A DNA stretch of 41,279 nucleotides from Parabacteroides distasonis (GCA_015060925.1 SUXM01000022.1:1-41279); one strand, 5' to 3'. Counted from the stretch's first letter, positions 1 to 9,943 are shown. Numbers and translations are program-made. The notes: generated by a model from the sequence alone, not told the origin.

Positions 1-1028
1 ATACAAAATTGGTTGTTCGTACCAATGCTGATACTCCACACGATGCACAGGTTGCTCGTAACTTCGGTGCTGTAGGTATCGGTCTTTGCCGTACAGAACA
101 CATGTTCTTCGATGCTGAAAAGATCGTAGCTATGCGTGAAATGATCTTGGCTCCGGATGTTGAAGGACGTAAGAAAGCGTTGGCTAAATTGTTGCCTTAT
201 CAAAAGGCAGATTTCTATGGTATCTTCAAAGCGATGGACGGTTGTCCGGTGAACGTTCGTTTATTGGATCCTCCTTTGCATGAATTCGTACCGCATGATA
301 TCAAAGGTCAAGAAGAAATGGCACAGGCTATGGGTGTAACTGTTCAGTATATCCAACAGCGTGTGGAAAGCCTATGTGAAGCAAACCCGATGTTAGGTCA
401 CCGTGGTTGTCGTTTAGGTAATACATATCCTGAAATCACAGAAATGCAGACTCGTGCCATCTTAGGTGCTTGTATCCAATTGAAGAAGGAAGGTTTTGAC
501 CCGCATCCTGAAATCATGGTTCCGTTAACAGGTATCTTATACGAATTTGAAGCACAGGAAAAAGTAATCCGTGAAACAGCGGCTGCATTGTTCGCAGAAG
601 AAGGTATCGAAATCCCATTCAAAGTAGGTACTATGATCGAAATCCCACGTGCTGCATTGACAGCTAACCGTATCGCAAGCCGTGCTGAATACTTCTCATT
701 CGGTACAAACGACTTGACTCAGATGACATTCGGTTATTCTCGTGACGATATTGCTTCATTCTTGCCGGTATATTTGGAAAAGAAGATCTTGAAAGTCGAT
801 CCGTTCCAGGTATTAGACCAGAATGGTGTAGGTCAGTTGGTAAACATGGCTGTAGAAAAAGGCCGTTCAGTTCGTCCGGACTTGAAGTGCGGTATTTGTG
901 GTGAACATGGTGGTGAACCTTCATCAGTTAAATTCTGCCATAAGGTAGGTTTGAATTATGTATCTTGTTCTCCGTTCCGTGTGCCTATCGCACGTTTGGC
1001 TGCTGCTCAGGCTGCTGTAGAAGAATAA
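1..1028 (+). CDS. ppdK: Pyruvate phosphate dikinase, C-terminal part (5' end outside window)
   Basis: Pyruvate phosphate dikinase interconverts pyruvate, ATP and Pi with PEP, AMP and PPi in the cytoplasm. The reading frame is open from the first base, so this is the last ~341 codons of a protein usually near 900 residues. The visible part is the PEP-utilising TIM-barrel domain. It opens with the VRTNADTP stretch, continues through [20 protein letters not shown] and [18 protein letters not shown], and ends with the CGICGEHGG loop that carries the family's catalytic cysteine. The GxCRTEHMF and FGTNDLTQ wording fits the dikinase better than PEP synthase or enzyme I. A TTG near base 9 is not a start, because the frame continues upstream in conserved sequence. 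The gene ends at a strong terminator and is transcribed apart from the nuo genes. Confidence 0.95.
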   Translation, partial: TKLVVRTNADTPHDAQVARNFGAVGIGLCRTEHMFFDAEKIVAMREMILAPDVEGRKKALAKLLPYQKADFYGIFKAMDGCPVNVRLLDPPLHEFVPHDIKGQEEMAQAMGVTVQYIQQRVESLCEANPMLGHRGCRLGNTYPEITEMQTRAILGACIQLKKEGFDPHPEIMVPLTGILYEFEAQEKVIRETAAALFAEEGIEIPFKVGTMIEIPRAALTANRIASRAEYFSFGTNDLTQMTFGYSRDDIASFLPVYLEKKILKVDPFQVLDQNGVGQLVNMAVEKGRSVRPDLKCGICGEHGGEPSSVKFCHKVGLNYVSCSPFRVPIARLAAAQAAVEE

Positions 1029-1050
1029 TCTATAAAAAATAGATAATTAA

Positions 1051-1088
1051 AATAAAGAGGTCTCTATTTTGAGACCTCTTTATTTTTT
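1051..1088 (+). terminator. Rho-independent terminator after ppdK
   Basis: A perfect 14-bp stem (1051-1064 with 1071-1084; core AAAGAGGTCTC) has a 6-nt TATTTT loop and is followed by a T-run. It lies 23 bp after the ppdK stop, so it should end that transcript. Confidence 0.9.
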
Positions 1089-1165
1089 ATCAATAAAAAC
1101 AGATCAACAAGGAGCTTTTCACATTAAAAAAATTATTTTTTACCATATTCGAAAAAAATTATAAC

Positions 1166-1173
1166 TACCTTTG
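1166..1173 (+). promoter_or_regulatory. Candidate Bacteroidetes promoter -7 box for the small secreted-protein gene
   Basis: TACCTTTG matches the Bacteroidetes -7 consensus TAnnTTTG. The upstream stretch is AT-rich, but I see no good TTTG -33 box at the usual spacing. Transcription would begin near 1180, giving a ~20-nt leader to the ATG at 1200. Confidence 0.5.
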
Positions 1174-1199
1174 TGAGCGTCTTAACGATTAGGGGAAAA

Positions 1200-1580
1200 A
1201 TGGGCTTACTAATAAAGAATATATTTTTATTATTAATTTCATTGTTTGTCTTTTCAACAACAAACAGCACAACAGATATGACGTCTTACCAAAAGGCTTC
1301 ACATTCTATTGTCTCTTCTTATATACAAGCAAAGACTCAATTAATGAATCCTACAAATTATTTATTAAATAACCAATCAACTTTTTTCATTCAAAACGGT
1401 TGTAGCAATCAGAATACAAATAACTCTTTTAAACAAAAAAACACAAACCGAAATCAAAAATATATTAACCGTATATCAATTTACCATCTTTTCCATTCAA
1501 ATATAAAAAAAGAACATTTTCCAATATCTTACCATTCGATAGATTATTACATTTATGCATTGGAAAAGATTATAACCTAA
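1200..1580 (+). CDS. Small putative secreted protein of unknown function
   Basis: This is an ORF of 126 residues. The first ~25 (GLLIKNIFLLLISLFVFSTT) form a Sec-like signal peptide or single membrane anchor. The rest is rich in Asn, Gln, His, Tyr and Ser and ends in DYYIYALEKIIT. I recall small Bacteroidales exported proteins with similar Tyr-rich tails, but I cannot name a family. I chose the ATG at 1200 over an in-frame GTG at 1173 for three reasons: AGGGG (1191-1195) sits just before it, the hydrophobic segment starts there, and the GTG overlaps the candidate -7 box. The gene stands alone between the ppdK terminator and a weaker hairpin before nuoA, and is clearly more AT-rich than its neighbours. 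It could be a lineage-specific gene or, less likely, a chance ORF. Confidence 0.6.
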   Translation: MGLLIKNIFLLLISLFVFSTTNSTTDMTSYQKASHSIVSSYIQAKTQLMNPTNYLLNNQSTFFIQNGCSNQNTNNSFKQKNTNRNQKYINRISIYHLFHSNIKKEHFPISYHSIDYYIYALEKIIT

Positions 1581-1606
1581 AGTTTTTCATATTTAAAGAA
1601 TGAAAC

Positions 1607-1640
1607 AATAGGCTTATAAAATACAGCCTATTTATTTACT
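1607..1640 (+). terminator. Weak terminator-like hairpin upstream of nuoA
   Basis: An 8-bp perfect stem (AATAGGCT 1607-1614 with AGCCTATT 1625-1632) has a 10-nt loop and is followed by the T-rich stretch TATTTACTATTT. It could end transcription of the small upstream gene or sit in the nuo leader. The stem is short and the T-run is interrupted. Confidence 0.45.
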
Positions 1641-1672
1641 ATTTATCAAAAACAATCACAAAAATTATATTT

Positions 1673-2023
1673 ATGCATTTTACATTATTAATTGTCGTTA
1701 TTTTAACGGCAATTGCACTTGTAGCTGTTGCATTAGGTATTGCTAATGCAATTTCTCCACGTTCCTACAATCCTCAAAAAGGAGAAGCCTACGAATGTGG
1801 AATTCCTACCCGTGGAAAATCATGGATGCAATTCAAGGTTGGTTATTACCTTTTTGCAATCCTTTTTTTGATGTTTGATGTAGAAACTGTATTCCTCTTT
1901 CCATGGGCAGTTGTGGTGCAAGATTTAGGTCTTTATGGCTTGATCAGCATCGTTTTTTTCTTAGTAGTATTAGTTTTAGGTCTGGCTTATGCCTGGAAGA
2001 AAGGAGCACTTGAATGGAAATAA
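1673..2023 (+). CDS. nuoA: NADH-quinone oxidoreductase subunit A
   Basis: Small membrane subunit of complex I (116 residues, normal length) with three predicted transmembrane helices. The family's conserved loop is visible as [15 protein letters not shown] after helix 1, near the quinone tunnel. Helix 2 carries the acidic [12 protein letters not shown] motif. It is the first gene of a ten-gene operon. Its TAA overlaps the nuoB start by 10 nt (ATGGAAATAA), which suggests translational coupling. The nuo operon promoter should lie in 1581-1672, but I see no convincing TAnnTTTG box there, so transcription may start further upstream. Confidence 0.95.
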   Translation: MHFTLLIVVILTAIALVAVALGIANAISPRSYNPQKGEAYECGIPTRGKSWMQFKVGYYLFAILFLMFDVETVFLFPWAVVVQDLGLYGLISIVFFLVVLVLGLAYAWKKGALEWK

Positions 2024-2601
2024 AGAAACCTACCATAAAGTCTATTCCTTATGAAGACTTCAAAAACAATGAGTATCTCGAAGAGATGGTTAAACAACTT
2101 AATGAAGGAGGCACAAAAGTTTTGGTCGGTTGTTTGGATGACCTCATTAATTGGGGACGAAGTAATTCACTTTGGCCACTTACATTTGCAACCAGTTGTT
2201 GTGGTATCGAATTTATGGCAGTGGGAGCTGCCCGGTATGATTTTGCCCGTTTTGGATTTGAAGTAGCTCGTGCTAGTCCTCGACAAGCTGATATCATCAT
2301 GGTAGCCGGAACTATTACGCATAAAATGGCACCTGTATTAAAACGACTTTATGACCAAATGGCAGATCCTAAATATGTCGTAGCAGTTGGTGGTTGTGCC
2401 ATTTCTGGAGGTCCGTTTAAGAAATCTTATCATGTTTTAAATGGCGTAGATAAGATTTTGCCGGTTGATGTTTACATCCCAGGATGTCCCCCCCGCCCGG
2501 AAGCTTTATTATATGGAATGATGCAATTACAACGAAAAGTTAAACTGGAAAAATTCTTTGGAGGTGTTAACCGAAAAGAAGACAAACCTGAAAATAAATA
2601 A
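2014..2601 (+). CDS. nuoB: NADH-quinone oxidoreductase subunit B (N2 cluster subunit)
   Basis: A 195-residue soluble subunit of the complex I connecting module, which holds the terminal 4Fe-4S cluster N2 that reduces quinone. All ligand motifs are visible: the tandem cysteines in [10 protein letters not shown], the Cys in VGGCAISGG, and the Cys in [14 protein letters not shown]. The start overlaps the end of nuoA. The C-terminal tail is Lys/Glu-rich and not conserved. An alternative TTG start for the next gene lies inside the nuoB end, but it was rejected in favour of the ATG after the nuoB stop. Confidence 0.95.
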   Translation: MEIKKPTIKSIPYEDFKNNEYLEEMVKQLNEGGTKVLVGCLDDLINWGRSNSLWPLTFATSCCGIEFMAVGAARYDFARFGFEVARASPRQADIIMVAGTITHKMAPVLKRLYDQMADPKYVVAVGGCAISGGPFKKSYHVLNGVDKILPVDVYIPGCPPRPEALLYGMMQLQRKVKLEKFFGGVNRKEDKPENK

Positions 2602-2611
2602 ACCTTTGGTT

Positions 2612-4168
2612 ATGGAGCAAATACTACAAATAGAACCCATAGATTTACATAAAAGAATGTCAGATTTTCGTAAGGAAGGATATGATTTCTTACGTTCACT
2701 GACTGGTATAGACTGGGGAGAAGAGGGTTTAGGAGTCGTTTATCATTTAGAAAAGACGACAACAGGTGAAAATAAAGTTATACGAACTATCACTGTTAAT
2801 CGTGAAACCCCTGAACTTCCTTCCGTTAGTAATATCTGGAAAGGTGCAGAATTTAATGAACGCGAAGTATATGATTTTTTCGGGATTCGTTTTATCGGAC
2901 ATCCTGATATGAGAAGACTCTATTTACGTGAAGATTGGATTGGTCATCCATTCCGTAAAGATTATGATGAAAGTCTTAATCCTTTGCGTATGACAAATGA
3001 AGAGCCTGACGATGTAACGCAACAATTTGAACTTCTGAAAGATGGTAGTGTAATAAAAAAACGTGAAGTCATATTTGATGATGATGAATATATTATCAAC
3101 ATTGGGCCTCAACACCCTGCAACACATGGAGTTCTTCGTTTTCGTGTAAGTTTGGAAGGTGAAATCATTAAGAAATTAGATGCCCATTGTGGATATATCC
3201 ACCGTGGTATTGAAAAGATGTGTGAAAGTTTGACTTACCCTCAAACATTAGCATTGACTGATCGTTTGGATTATTTAGGTGCACACCAAAACCGTCATGC
3301 CCTTTGTATGTGTATTGAAAAAGCGATGGGAATAGAAGTCAGTGAACGTGTTCAATACATCCGTACCATTATGGATGAACTACAACGTATCGACTCTCAC
3401 CTACTCTTCTTCTCATGTCTTTGTATGGACTTGGGAGCCTTAACAGCCTTCTTTTATGGTTTCCGCGACCGTGAAAAGATTTTGGACATATTTGAAGCTA
3501 CGACAGGAGGTCGTTTGATTCAGAACTATAACACCATCGGAGGTGTACAAGCTGACATTGTTCCTGATTTTGCGAAGAAAGTAAAAGAGTTCATTGCTTA
3601 CCTACGTCCTGTCTTAAAAGAATATCACGAAGTATTTACAGGGAATGTGATTGCTCACGGACGTCTGAAAGGTGTAGGTATTTTATCACGAGAAGATGCT
3701 ATATCTTTTGGTGCAACCGGAGGTACTGGACGTGCCAGCGGATGGGCTTGTGATGTTCGCAAACGTCATCCATACGCCATGTATGGCAAAGTCGACTTTA
3801 AAGAAATTGTCTATACAGAAGGCGACTCTTTTTCTCGCTATATGGTTCGTTTAGATGAAATCGTGGAAAGCATGAATATTATCGAACAATTAGTTGATAA
3901 TATTCCGGAAGGCGCATTTCAAGAAAAAATGAAACCGATTATTCGTGTACCTGAAGGGACTTATTATACAGCCGTTGAAGGTAGTCGTGGAGAATTTGGT
4001 GTTTTCTTAGAAAGTCACGGAGATAAATATCCTTACCGATTAAAATTCCGTTCTACCGGATTGCCATTAGTTTCATCCATGGAAACCATGTGTCGCGGTG
4101 CAAAAATCGCCGATTTGATTGCTATTGGAGGTACAGTGGATTATGTGGTTCCTGATATAGACAGATAA
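2612..4168 (+). CDS. nuoCD: Fused NADH-quinone oxidoreductase subunit C/D
   Basis: A 518-residue fusion of the 30-kDa (NuoC) and 49-kDa (NuoD) complex I subunits, together forming much of the quinone-binding connecting module. Residues ~1-140 are NuoC, with LTGIDWGE and the signature EREVYDFFGIRFIGHPDMRR leading to HPFRKDY. From ~residue 160 NuoD begins with INIGPQHPATHG and continues with GYIHRGIEK, TDRLDYLGA and the C-terminal signature ending in TVDYVVPDIDR. The fusion is also known from E. coli and is standard in Bacteroidetes. I place the start at ATG 2612, 10 nt after the nuoB stop; the frame extends upstream to a TTG at 2558 inside nuoB without conserved sequence. Confidence 0.93.
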   Translation: MEQILQIEPIDLHKRMSDFRKEGYDFLRSLTGIDWGEEGLGVVYHLEKTTTGENKVIRTITVNRETPELPSVSNIWKGAEFNEREVYDFFGIRFIGHPDMRRLYLREDWIGHPFRKDYDESLNPLRMTNEEPDDVTQQFELLKDGSVIKKREVIFDDDEYIINIGPQHPATHGVLRFRVSLEGEIIKKLDAHCGYIHRGIEKMCESLTYPQTLALTDRLDYLGAHQNRHALCMCIEKAMGIEVSERVQYIRTIMDELQRIDSHLLFFSCLCMDLGALTAFFYGFRDREKILDIFEATTGGRLIQNYNTIGGVQADIVPDFAKKVKEFIAYLRPVLKEYHEVFTGNVIAHGRLKGVGILSREDAISFGATGGTGRASGWACDVRKRHPYAMYGKVDFKEIVYTEGDSFSRYMVRLDEIVESMNIIEQLVDNIPEGAFQEKMKPIIRVPEGTYYTAVEGSRGEFGVFLESHGDKYPYRLKFRSTGLPLVSSMETMCRGAKIADLIAIGGTVDYVVPDIDR

Positions 4169-4197
4169 AATAGTAACATTTCAACTTAATCTATAAT

Positions 4198-5274
4198 ATG
4201 TTTGACTTTAGTATAGTAACTCGTTGGATACATAGCCTGCTAACCTCCTTTATGCCGGAAGATTTAGCAGTGTTTATTGAATGTCTGACCATTGGTATAT
4301 GCATCTTGTTGACATACGCAATCATAGCAATCATCATGATTTTTATGGAACGTAAAGTCTGTGCTGCTTTTCAATGCCGTTTAGGTCCGATGCGTGTAGG
4401 TCCTTGGGGAACCATTCAGGTTTTCGCAGATGTATTTAAGATGTTAATTAAAGAAATCATCGCCATTCGTCATGCAGATAGATTCCTGTACAATTTAGCC
4501 CCCTACATTGTCATTTTAGCTTCCATTATGGCTTTCAGTTGTTTACCTTTTAATAAAGGAATGGCTGTATTGGATTTTAATGTAGGGATCTTCTTCTTAA
4601 TGGCTGCCTCCAGTATTGGGGTTGTTGGTATTTTGTTAGCAGGTTGGAGTTCTAACAATAAATATTCATTGATTGGAGCCATGCGTAGTGGTGCCCAAAT
4701 GATTAGCTATGAGCTGTCTGTAGGTTTAAGCCTTTTGACGATGATTGTCTTTACCGATACCATGCAGTTCTCAGAAATTGTAGAACGTCAGGCAGATGGT
4801 TGGTTCATTTTCAAAGGACATATTCCTGCATTCATCGCTTTTGTTATCTATCTGATTGCAGGTAATGCCGAAGTAAACCGTGGTCCATTCGACCTTCCAG
4901 AAGCAGAAAGTGAATTAACAGCCGGTTATCATACCGAATATTCGGGTATGCACTTTGGATTGTTTTATGTTGCAGAATTCGTAAACCTATTCATTATAGC
5001 AGGAGTCGCAGCAACCATCTTCTTGGGAGGTTGGATGCCGTTACATATTCCGGGATTAGACAGTTTCAATACAGTAATGGATTATATACCGGGATTTATT
5101 TGGTTCTTTGGCAAAGCATTTTTTGTTGTATGGATTCTAATGTGGTTCAAATGGACTTTCCCACGTTTACGTATCGACCAGATCCTGACTTTAGAATGGA
5201 AGTATCTTGTCCCTATAGGTCTATGTAACCTATTATTAATGGTCATTATTGTTGTATTTAAATTGCACTTTTAA
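4198..5274 (+). CDS. nuoH: NADH-quinone oxidoreductase subunit H
   Basis: A 358-residue polytopic membrane subunit (about eight helices) joining the peripheral and membrane arms of complex I and forming the mouth of the quinone channel. Family signatures are clear: [20 protein letters not shown] in the first cytoplasmic loop, and the acidic segment [20 protein letters not shown] with its conserved glutamates. It begins 29 nt after nuoCD and its TAA is 3 nt before the nuoI ATG. Length and order match other bacterial nuo operons. Confidence 0.95.
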   Translation: MFDFSIVTRWIHSLLTSFMPEDLAVFIECLTIGICILLTYAIIAIIMIFMERKVCAAFQCRLGPMRVGPWGTIQVFADVFKMLIKEIIAIRHADRFLYNLAPYIVILASIMAFSCLPFNKGMAVLDFNVGIFFLMAASSIGVVGILLAGWSSNNKYSLIGAMRSGAQMISYELSVGLSLLTMIVFTDTMQFSEIVERQADGWFIFKGHIPAFIAFVIYLIAGNAEVNRGPFDLPEAESELTAGYHTEYSGMHFGLFYVAEFVNLFIIAGVAATIFLGGWMPLHIPGLDSFNTVMDYIPGFIWFFGKAFFVVWILMWFKWTFPRLRIDQILTLEWKYLVPIGLCNLLLMVIIVVFKLHF

Positions 5275-5277
5275 GCC

Positions 5278-5727
5278 ATGAAAGAGAAACAATCATACAT
5301 CGGAGGATTACTACACGGTATCAATACTCTGTTAACCGGGATGAAAGTCACTAGCCGTGAATTTTTCACAAAGAAGGTTACAGAACAATACCCGGAGAAT
5401 CGAGCAACATTAGAAATTTCACCTCGTTTTCGTGGACGTTTGGTTATGCCCACTGATGAAAATGGGAATCACAAATGTGTTGCATGTGGTTTATGTCAAA
5501 TGGCTTGTCCTAACGACACCATCCATCTGACTACAGAGAGTATTACCAACGAAGAGACTGGTAAGAAGAAGAAAGTTTTGGTTGAATATAAATATGATTT
5601 AGGAGCTTGCATGTTTTGCCAGTTATGTGTCAATGCTTGCCCACACAATGCCATTGCATTCTCTACTGAATTTGAAAATGCAGTTTTCGACCGAAGTACA
5701 CTGATATTAACACTCAACAAGAAATAA
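5278..5727 (+). CDS. nuoI: NADH-quinone oxidoreductase subunit I (two 4Fe-4S clusters)
   Basis: A 149-residue ferredoxin-like subunit carrying the N6a and N6b 4Fe-4S clusters that wire electrons towards NuoB. Two complete CxxCxxCxxxCP motifs are present: CVACGLCQMACP at ~residues 64-75, and CMFCQLCVNACP about 40 residues later. The N-terminus has the amphipathic membrane-associated stretch usual in NuoI. NuoE, NuoF and NuoG are absent, so this subunit is the likely electron entry point, and a ferredoxin or flavodoxin is a plausible donor (inference). Confidence 0.95.
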   Translation: MKEKQSYIGGLLHGINTLLTGMKVTSREFFTKKVTEQYPENRATLEISPRFRGRLVMPTDENGNHKCVACGLCQMACPNDTIHLTTESITNEETGKKKKVLVEYKYDLGACMFCQLCVNACPHNAIAFSTEFENAVFDRSTLILTLNKK

Positions 5728-5740
5728 AGAATAAGAAATT

Positions 5741-6244
5741 ATGATACTACAAACCATTGTTTTCATTGTACTGGCTTTGTTTATCTGCATCTGTTCAGTA
5801 TTAGCAGTATCGACTTCACGTATCCTACGTGCAGCCACCTACTTACTGTTTGTATTGTTCGGTACGGCAGGTATCTATTTCCAGCTTGACTACTCCTTCT
5901 TGGGAGCTGTACAATTGTTGATCTATGCCGGAGGTATCACCGTTCTTTACGTGTTCAGTATCTTGTTAACCTCCAGTCAAGGAGACAAAGCTGAGCCTCT
6001 TAAAAGCGGGAAGATGATAGCCGGACTTATCTCGACATTAGCAGGGTTAGGCATGTGTCTATTCGTCATGCTAAAACATGAATTCCTTCCTTCTCGTTTT
6101 GAACGAGGTGAATTAGATGTCCAAACCATTGGATATGCACTTATGGGTATGGAAAAATATCAATATGTATTACCTTTTGAGGTCATCAGTATTTTGCTTT
6201 TGGCTTGTATTGTTGGAGGTATAATGATTGCACGTAAAAGATAG
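5741..6244 (+). CDS. nuoJ: NADH-quinone oxidoreductase subunit J
   Basis: A 167-residue membrane subunit with about five transmembrane helices. The conserved motif around GAVQLLIYAGGITVLYVFSI is visible in helix 3, which contains the pi-bulge involved in coupling. It sits between nuoI and nuoK with gaps of 13 and 6 nt. The size is typical of the family. Confidence 0.93.
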   Translation: MILQTIVFIVLALFICICSVLAVSTSRILRAATYLLFVLFGTAGIYFQLDYSFLGAVQLLIYAGGITVLYVFSILLTSSQGDKAEPLKSGKMIAGLISTLAGLGMCLFVMLKHEFLPSRFERGELDVQTIGYALMGMEKYQYVLPFEVISILLLACIVGGIMIARKR

Positions 6245-6250
6245 ACGATT

Positions 6251-6559
6251 ATGGTACAAATGGAATATTACTTGGTGGTTTCCACCTTTATGATGTTTGC
6301 AGGCATCTATGGGTTCTTTACCCGACGTAATTTGTTAGCCATGCTTATCAGCGTGGAGTTAATTTTGAATTCGGTAGACATTAACTTTGCAGTTTTCAAC
6401 CGTTTCCTTTTCCCAGATCAATTGGAAGGATTCTTCTTCGCACTATTTGCTATAGGCGTCAGTGCAGCAGAAACAGCAGTTGCAATTGCAATTATCATCA
6501 ATATCTATCGTAACATACGCAATATCCAAGTTAAGAACCTCAATGAAATGAAGCATTAA
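6251..6559 (+). CDS. nuoK: NADH-quinone oxidoreductase subunit K
   Basis: A 102-residue, three-helix membrane subunit homologous to MrpC. The two buried glutamates needed for proton translocation are in place: one in MLISVELILNSVDINF (helix 2) and one in SAAETAVAIAIIINIYR (helix 3). The start is ambiguous between ATG 6251 and ATG 6260; the first gives the usual operon spacing. nuoL follows after 2 nt. Confidence 0.94.
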   Translation: MVQMEYYLVVSTFMMFAGIYGFFTRRNLLAMLISVELILNSVDINFAVFNRFLFPDQLEGFFFALFAIGVSAAETAVAIAIIINIYRNIRNIQVKNLNEMKH

Positions 6560-6561
6560 TT

Positions 6562-8448
6562 ATGGAATATACACTATTCATCCTCGTTTTGCCTTTCCTC
6601 AGTTTCTTAATATTGGGATTGGCTGGTATGCGCATGAAGCATCCCGTTGCCGGAGCAATCGGTACCGCTTCATTATTAGGAGTGACAGTATTATCTTATC
6701 TTACCGCATTCCAATATTTTAGTGCCGGACGTACAGTCGAAGGCGTATTCCCGACACTTATCCCTTATGATTTTGAATGGTTACCGTTTACAGCCGACCT
6801 ACACATCAACATGGGTATCTTACTTGATCCTATCTCTGTCATGATGTTAGTCGTTATATCTACGGTCAGCCTCATGGTACACATTTATTCATTTGGTTAC
6901 ATGAAAGGTGAAAAAGGTTTCCAACGTTACTATGCGTTCCTTTCTCTCTTTACCATGTCAATGTTAGGATTAGTGGTAGCAACCAACATTTTCCAAATGT
7001 ATGTATTTTGGGAATTAGTTGGTGTTAGTTCCTATCTGTTGATTGGTTTCTATTATTCCAAAAAAGAAGCTATCGCAGCCAGCAAAAAAGCTTTTATTGT
7101 TACCCGCTTTGCTGATTTAGGATTCCTTATTGGTATATTGATTTATGGATATTATGCGGAAACATTTTCTTTTACTCCAACATCAGGAGCTTTACTTGCT
7201 GCAAGTAGTATGCTTCCTGTGGCATTAGGATTGATGTTTGTCGGTGGAGCCGGAAAAAGTGCCATGTTCCCATTACATATTTGGTTACCTGATGCGATGG
7301 AAGGTCCAACACCTGTCAGTGCCTTGATTCATGCAGCTACTATGGTTGTAGCCGGTGTCTATTTGGTTGCCCGTATGTTCCCTTTGTTTATCGAATACGC
7401 CCCGAATATATTATCCTGGATAGCCTATATAGGAGCATTCACCGCTTTTTATGCAGCCAGTGTAGCATGTGTACAAAGTGACATCAAACGTGTTCTTGCC
7501 TTTTCTACTATTTCCCAAATTGGTTTTATGATTGTGGCATTAGGTGTATGTACTTCTTCTAATCCACATCATGGAGGATTAGGTTATATGGCATCCATGT
7601 TCCATCTATTCACCCATGCCATGTTCAAGGCCCTATTATTCTTAGGAGCCGGCAGCATAATCCACGCTGTACATAGCAACGAAATGAGTGCCATGGGAGG
7701 ACTTCGCAAATACATGCCAATTACCCATATAACATTCCTAATCGCTTGCTTGGCTATTGCCGGTATCTGGCCGCTTTCTGGTTTCTTCTCTAAAGATGAA
7801 ATTTTGGCTGCGTGCTTCCAATTCTCTCCTGTTATGGGTTGGATTATGACTGGTATAGCAGCTATGACTGCATTTTATATGTTCCGTCTTTATTATGGAA
7901 TTTTCTGGGGTAAAGAAAACAAAGAATTACATGCTGCCCATACACCACATGAATCTCCAATTAGCATGACCTTCCCGTTAATATTCCTTGCTCTTGTAAC
8001 TTGTGTGGCGGGTTTCATTCCTTTTGGAGAACTCATCAGTAGCAATGGAGAAGCTTATACGATTCATTTAGATATGCAAGTAGCAACAACAAGTATTGTT
8101 ATCGCTATCCTTTCTATTGGAATCGCCACCTGGATGTATGCACGAGCAGAACAACCAATCGCTGACCAATTGGCCAAAACATTCAAAAGATTGCATACCG
8201 CAGCATATCACCGTTTCTATATGGATGAAATCTGGTTGTTTGTTACAAAAAAGATCATCTTCCGCTGTATCAGTACTCCTTTGGCATGGTGGGATCGCCA
8301 TGTCATTGACCAGTTCTTTAATTTTACAGCCTGGAGTACACATGCATCAGCAGAAGAGATACAAGATATGCAAAGCGGACATGTACAACAATATGCTATT
8401 TGGTTCTTGGCTGGAGCATTGCTATTAACTTTGTTACTATTGATTTAA
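6562..8448 (+). CDS. nuoL: NADH-quinone oxidoreductase subunit L
   Basis: A 628-residue antiporter-like subunit at the distal end of the complex I membrane arm. The core proton channel signature is present: the glutamate in FWELVGVSSYLLIGFYY, the lysine-bearing GGAGKSAMFPLHIWLPDAMEGPTPVSALIHAATMV region, and the later SQIGFM segment. The C-terminal ~120 residues form the amphipathic lateral helix and anchoring helix that distinguish NuoL from NuoM and NuoN. It is followed after 13 nt by nuoM. Confidence 0.95.
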   Translation: MEYTLFILVLPFLSFLILGLAGMRMKHPVAGAIGTASLLGVTVLSYLTAFQYFSAGRTVEGVFPTLIPYDFEWLPFTADLHINMGILLDPISVMMLVVISTVSLMVHIYSFGYMKGEKGFQRYYAFLSLFTMSMLGLVVATNIFQMYVFWELVGVSSYLLIGFYYSKKEAIAASKKAFIVTRFADLGFLIGILIYGYYAETFSFTPTSGALLAASSMLPVALGLMFVGGAGKSAMFPLHIWLPDAMEGPTPVSALIHAATMVVAGVYLVARMFPLFIEYAPNILSWIAYIGAFTAFYAASVACVQSDIKRVLAFSTISQIGFMIVALGVCTSSNPHHGGLGYMASMFHLFTHAMFKALLFLGAGSIIHAVHSNEMSAMGGLRKYMPITHITFLIACLAIAGIWPLSGFFSKDEILAACFQFSPVMGWIMTGIAAMTAFYMFRLYYGIFWGKENKELHAAHTPHESPISMTFPLIFLALVTCVAGFIPFGELISSNGEAYTIHLDMQVATTSIVIAILSIGIATWMYARAEQPIADQLAKTFKRLHTAAYHRFYMDEIWLFVTKKIIFRCISTPLAWWDRHVIDQFFNFTAWSTHASAEEIQDMQSGHVQQYAIWFLAGALLLTLLLLI

Positions 8449-8461
8449 AAAACATTACATT

Positions 8462-9943
8462 ATGAACATACTTAGTTTTTTCGTTATCATACCTTTATTG
8501 ATGTTAGGGGCTCTTTGGGCTGCACGTAACATCAATCAAGTGCGTGGTGTAATGGTTGCCGGTTCTTCCTTGTTATTAGCACTGTCAGTCTATCTCACCT
8601 TCGACTATATCGCACTAAGACAAGGGGGAGCTACTGCTGAAATGCTTTATACAGCCTCAACCCCTTGGTACGCACCTTTGCACATAGCCTATTCCGTTGG
8701 TGTAGACGGAATCTCCGTAGCTATGATTTTATTGAGTGCCATCATCGTATTTACCGGTACTTTTGCATCCTGGAAACTACAACCGATGACTAAAGAGTAT
8801 TTCTTGTGGTTCACACTGTTAAGTGTAGGTGTATTTGGATTCTTTATTTCTACAGACCTATTCACCATGTTTATGTTCTATGAAGTAGCATTGATTCCGA
8901 TGTATTTACTTATAGGTGTTTGGGGAAGTGGTAAAAAAGAATATGCCGCCATGAAATTGACCTTGATGCTTATGGGAGGTTCGGCTTTCCTTTTAATAGG
9001 TATATTAGGTATCTTCTACGGAGCAGGAGGTGAAACTATGAACCTGTTAGAAATAGCAAAATTACACATTCCTATGGAATTTCAGGAGTTATTTTTTCCT
9101 CTGATCTTCTTAGGTTTTGGAGTTTTAGGAGCCCTATTCCCATTCCATACATGGAGTCCTGATGGTCATGCATCAGCACCGACAGCCGTATCTATGTTAC
9201 ATGCCGGTGTATTGATGAAATTAGGTGGTTATGGTTGTTTTCGTGTAGCCATGTATCTAATGCCGGAAGGAGCAGCTATGTGGGGAGATTTATTCTTAGT
9301 ATTGACCACCATCTCGGTTGTTTATGGAGCATTCAGTGCTGTGGTACAAACGGACTTGAAATATATCAATGCCTATTCTTCTGTATCCCACTGCGGATTA
9401 GTACTTTTTGCCCTATTGATGATGACCCGTACCTCTTGTACAGGAGCGATTCTTCAGATGCTTTCTCACGGTTTGATGACAGCATTGTTCTTTGCTCTTA
9501 TTGGTATGATCTACGGACGTACACATACACGTGATATTCGTTTAATGGGCGGATTAATGAAGATTATGCCATTTTTAGCAGTAGGTTATGTAATAGCAGG
9601 TTTAGCCAACCTTGGTCTTCCGGGCTTAAGCGGGTTCGTTGCAGAAATGACTGTATTTGTAGGCTCTTTTGAAAATAATGACCTGTTCCACCGAGTTTGT
9701 ACTTTAGTTGCAACTACCAGTATCGTAGTAACAGCCGTTTACATCCTTCGTGTAGTTGGCAAAATTCTTTATGGCAACGTACAAAATCCGGAACACCTCA
9801 AATTAACAGATGCGACATGGGATGAACGTGTTGCTGTCATCTGTTTAATTTCATGCGTAGCAGGATTAGGTATGGCTCCTTTCTGGGTAAGTGACCTAAT
9901 CAACAACAGTGTTGAACCAATTATCTCACAATTAATGAAGTAA
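8462..9943 (+). CDS. nuoM: NADH-quinone oxidoreductase subunit M
   Basis: A 493-residue, roughly 14-helix antiporter-like proton-pumping subunit. Visible signatures include SVGVDGISVAMILL, the channel glutamate in FMFYEVALIPMYLLIGVWG, and FPFHTWSPDGHASAPTAVSMLHAGVLMKLGGYG, which is diagnostic of the NuoM/ND4 group. Length and gene order are standard. nuoN starts 6 nt after the stop. Confidence 0.95.
   Translation: MNILSFFVIIPLLMLGALWAARNINQVRGVMVAGSSLLLALSVYLTFDYIALRQGGATAEMLYTASTPWYAPLHIAYSVGVDGISVAMILLSAIIVFTGTFASWKLQPMTKEYFLWFTLLSVGVFGFFISTDLFTMFMFYEVALIPMYLLIGVWGSGKKEYAAMKLTLMLMGGSAFLLIGILGIFYGAGGETMNLLEIAKLHIPMEFQELFFPLIFLGFGVLGALFPFHTWSPDGHASAPTAVSMLHAGVLMKLGGYGCFRVAMYLMPEGAAMWGDLFLVLTTISVVYGAFSAVVQTDLKYINAYSSVSHCGLVLFALLMMTRTSCTGAILQMLSHGLMTALFFALIGMIYGRTHTRDIRLMGGLMKIMPFLAVGYVIAGLANLGLPGLSGFVAEMTVFVGSFENNDLFHRVCTLVATTSIVVTAVYILRVVGKILYGNVQNPEHLKLTDATWDERVAVICLISCVAGLGMAPFWVSDLINNSVEPIISQLMK

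Noticed and set aside
2558-2611. Upstream TTG start for nuoCD
   Set aside because: It lies inside the end of nuoB and adds no conserved sequence; ATG 2612 just after the nuoB stop fits the NuoC N-terminus.
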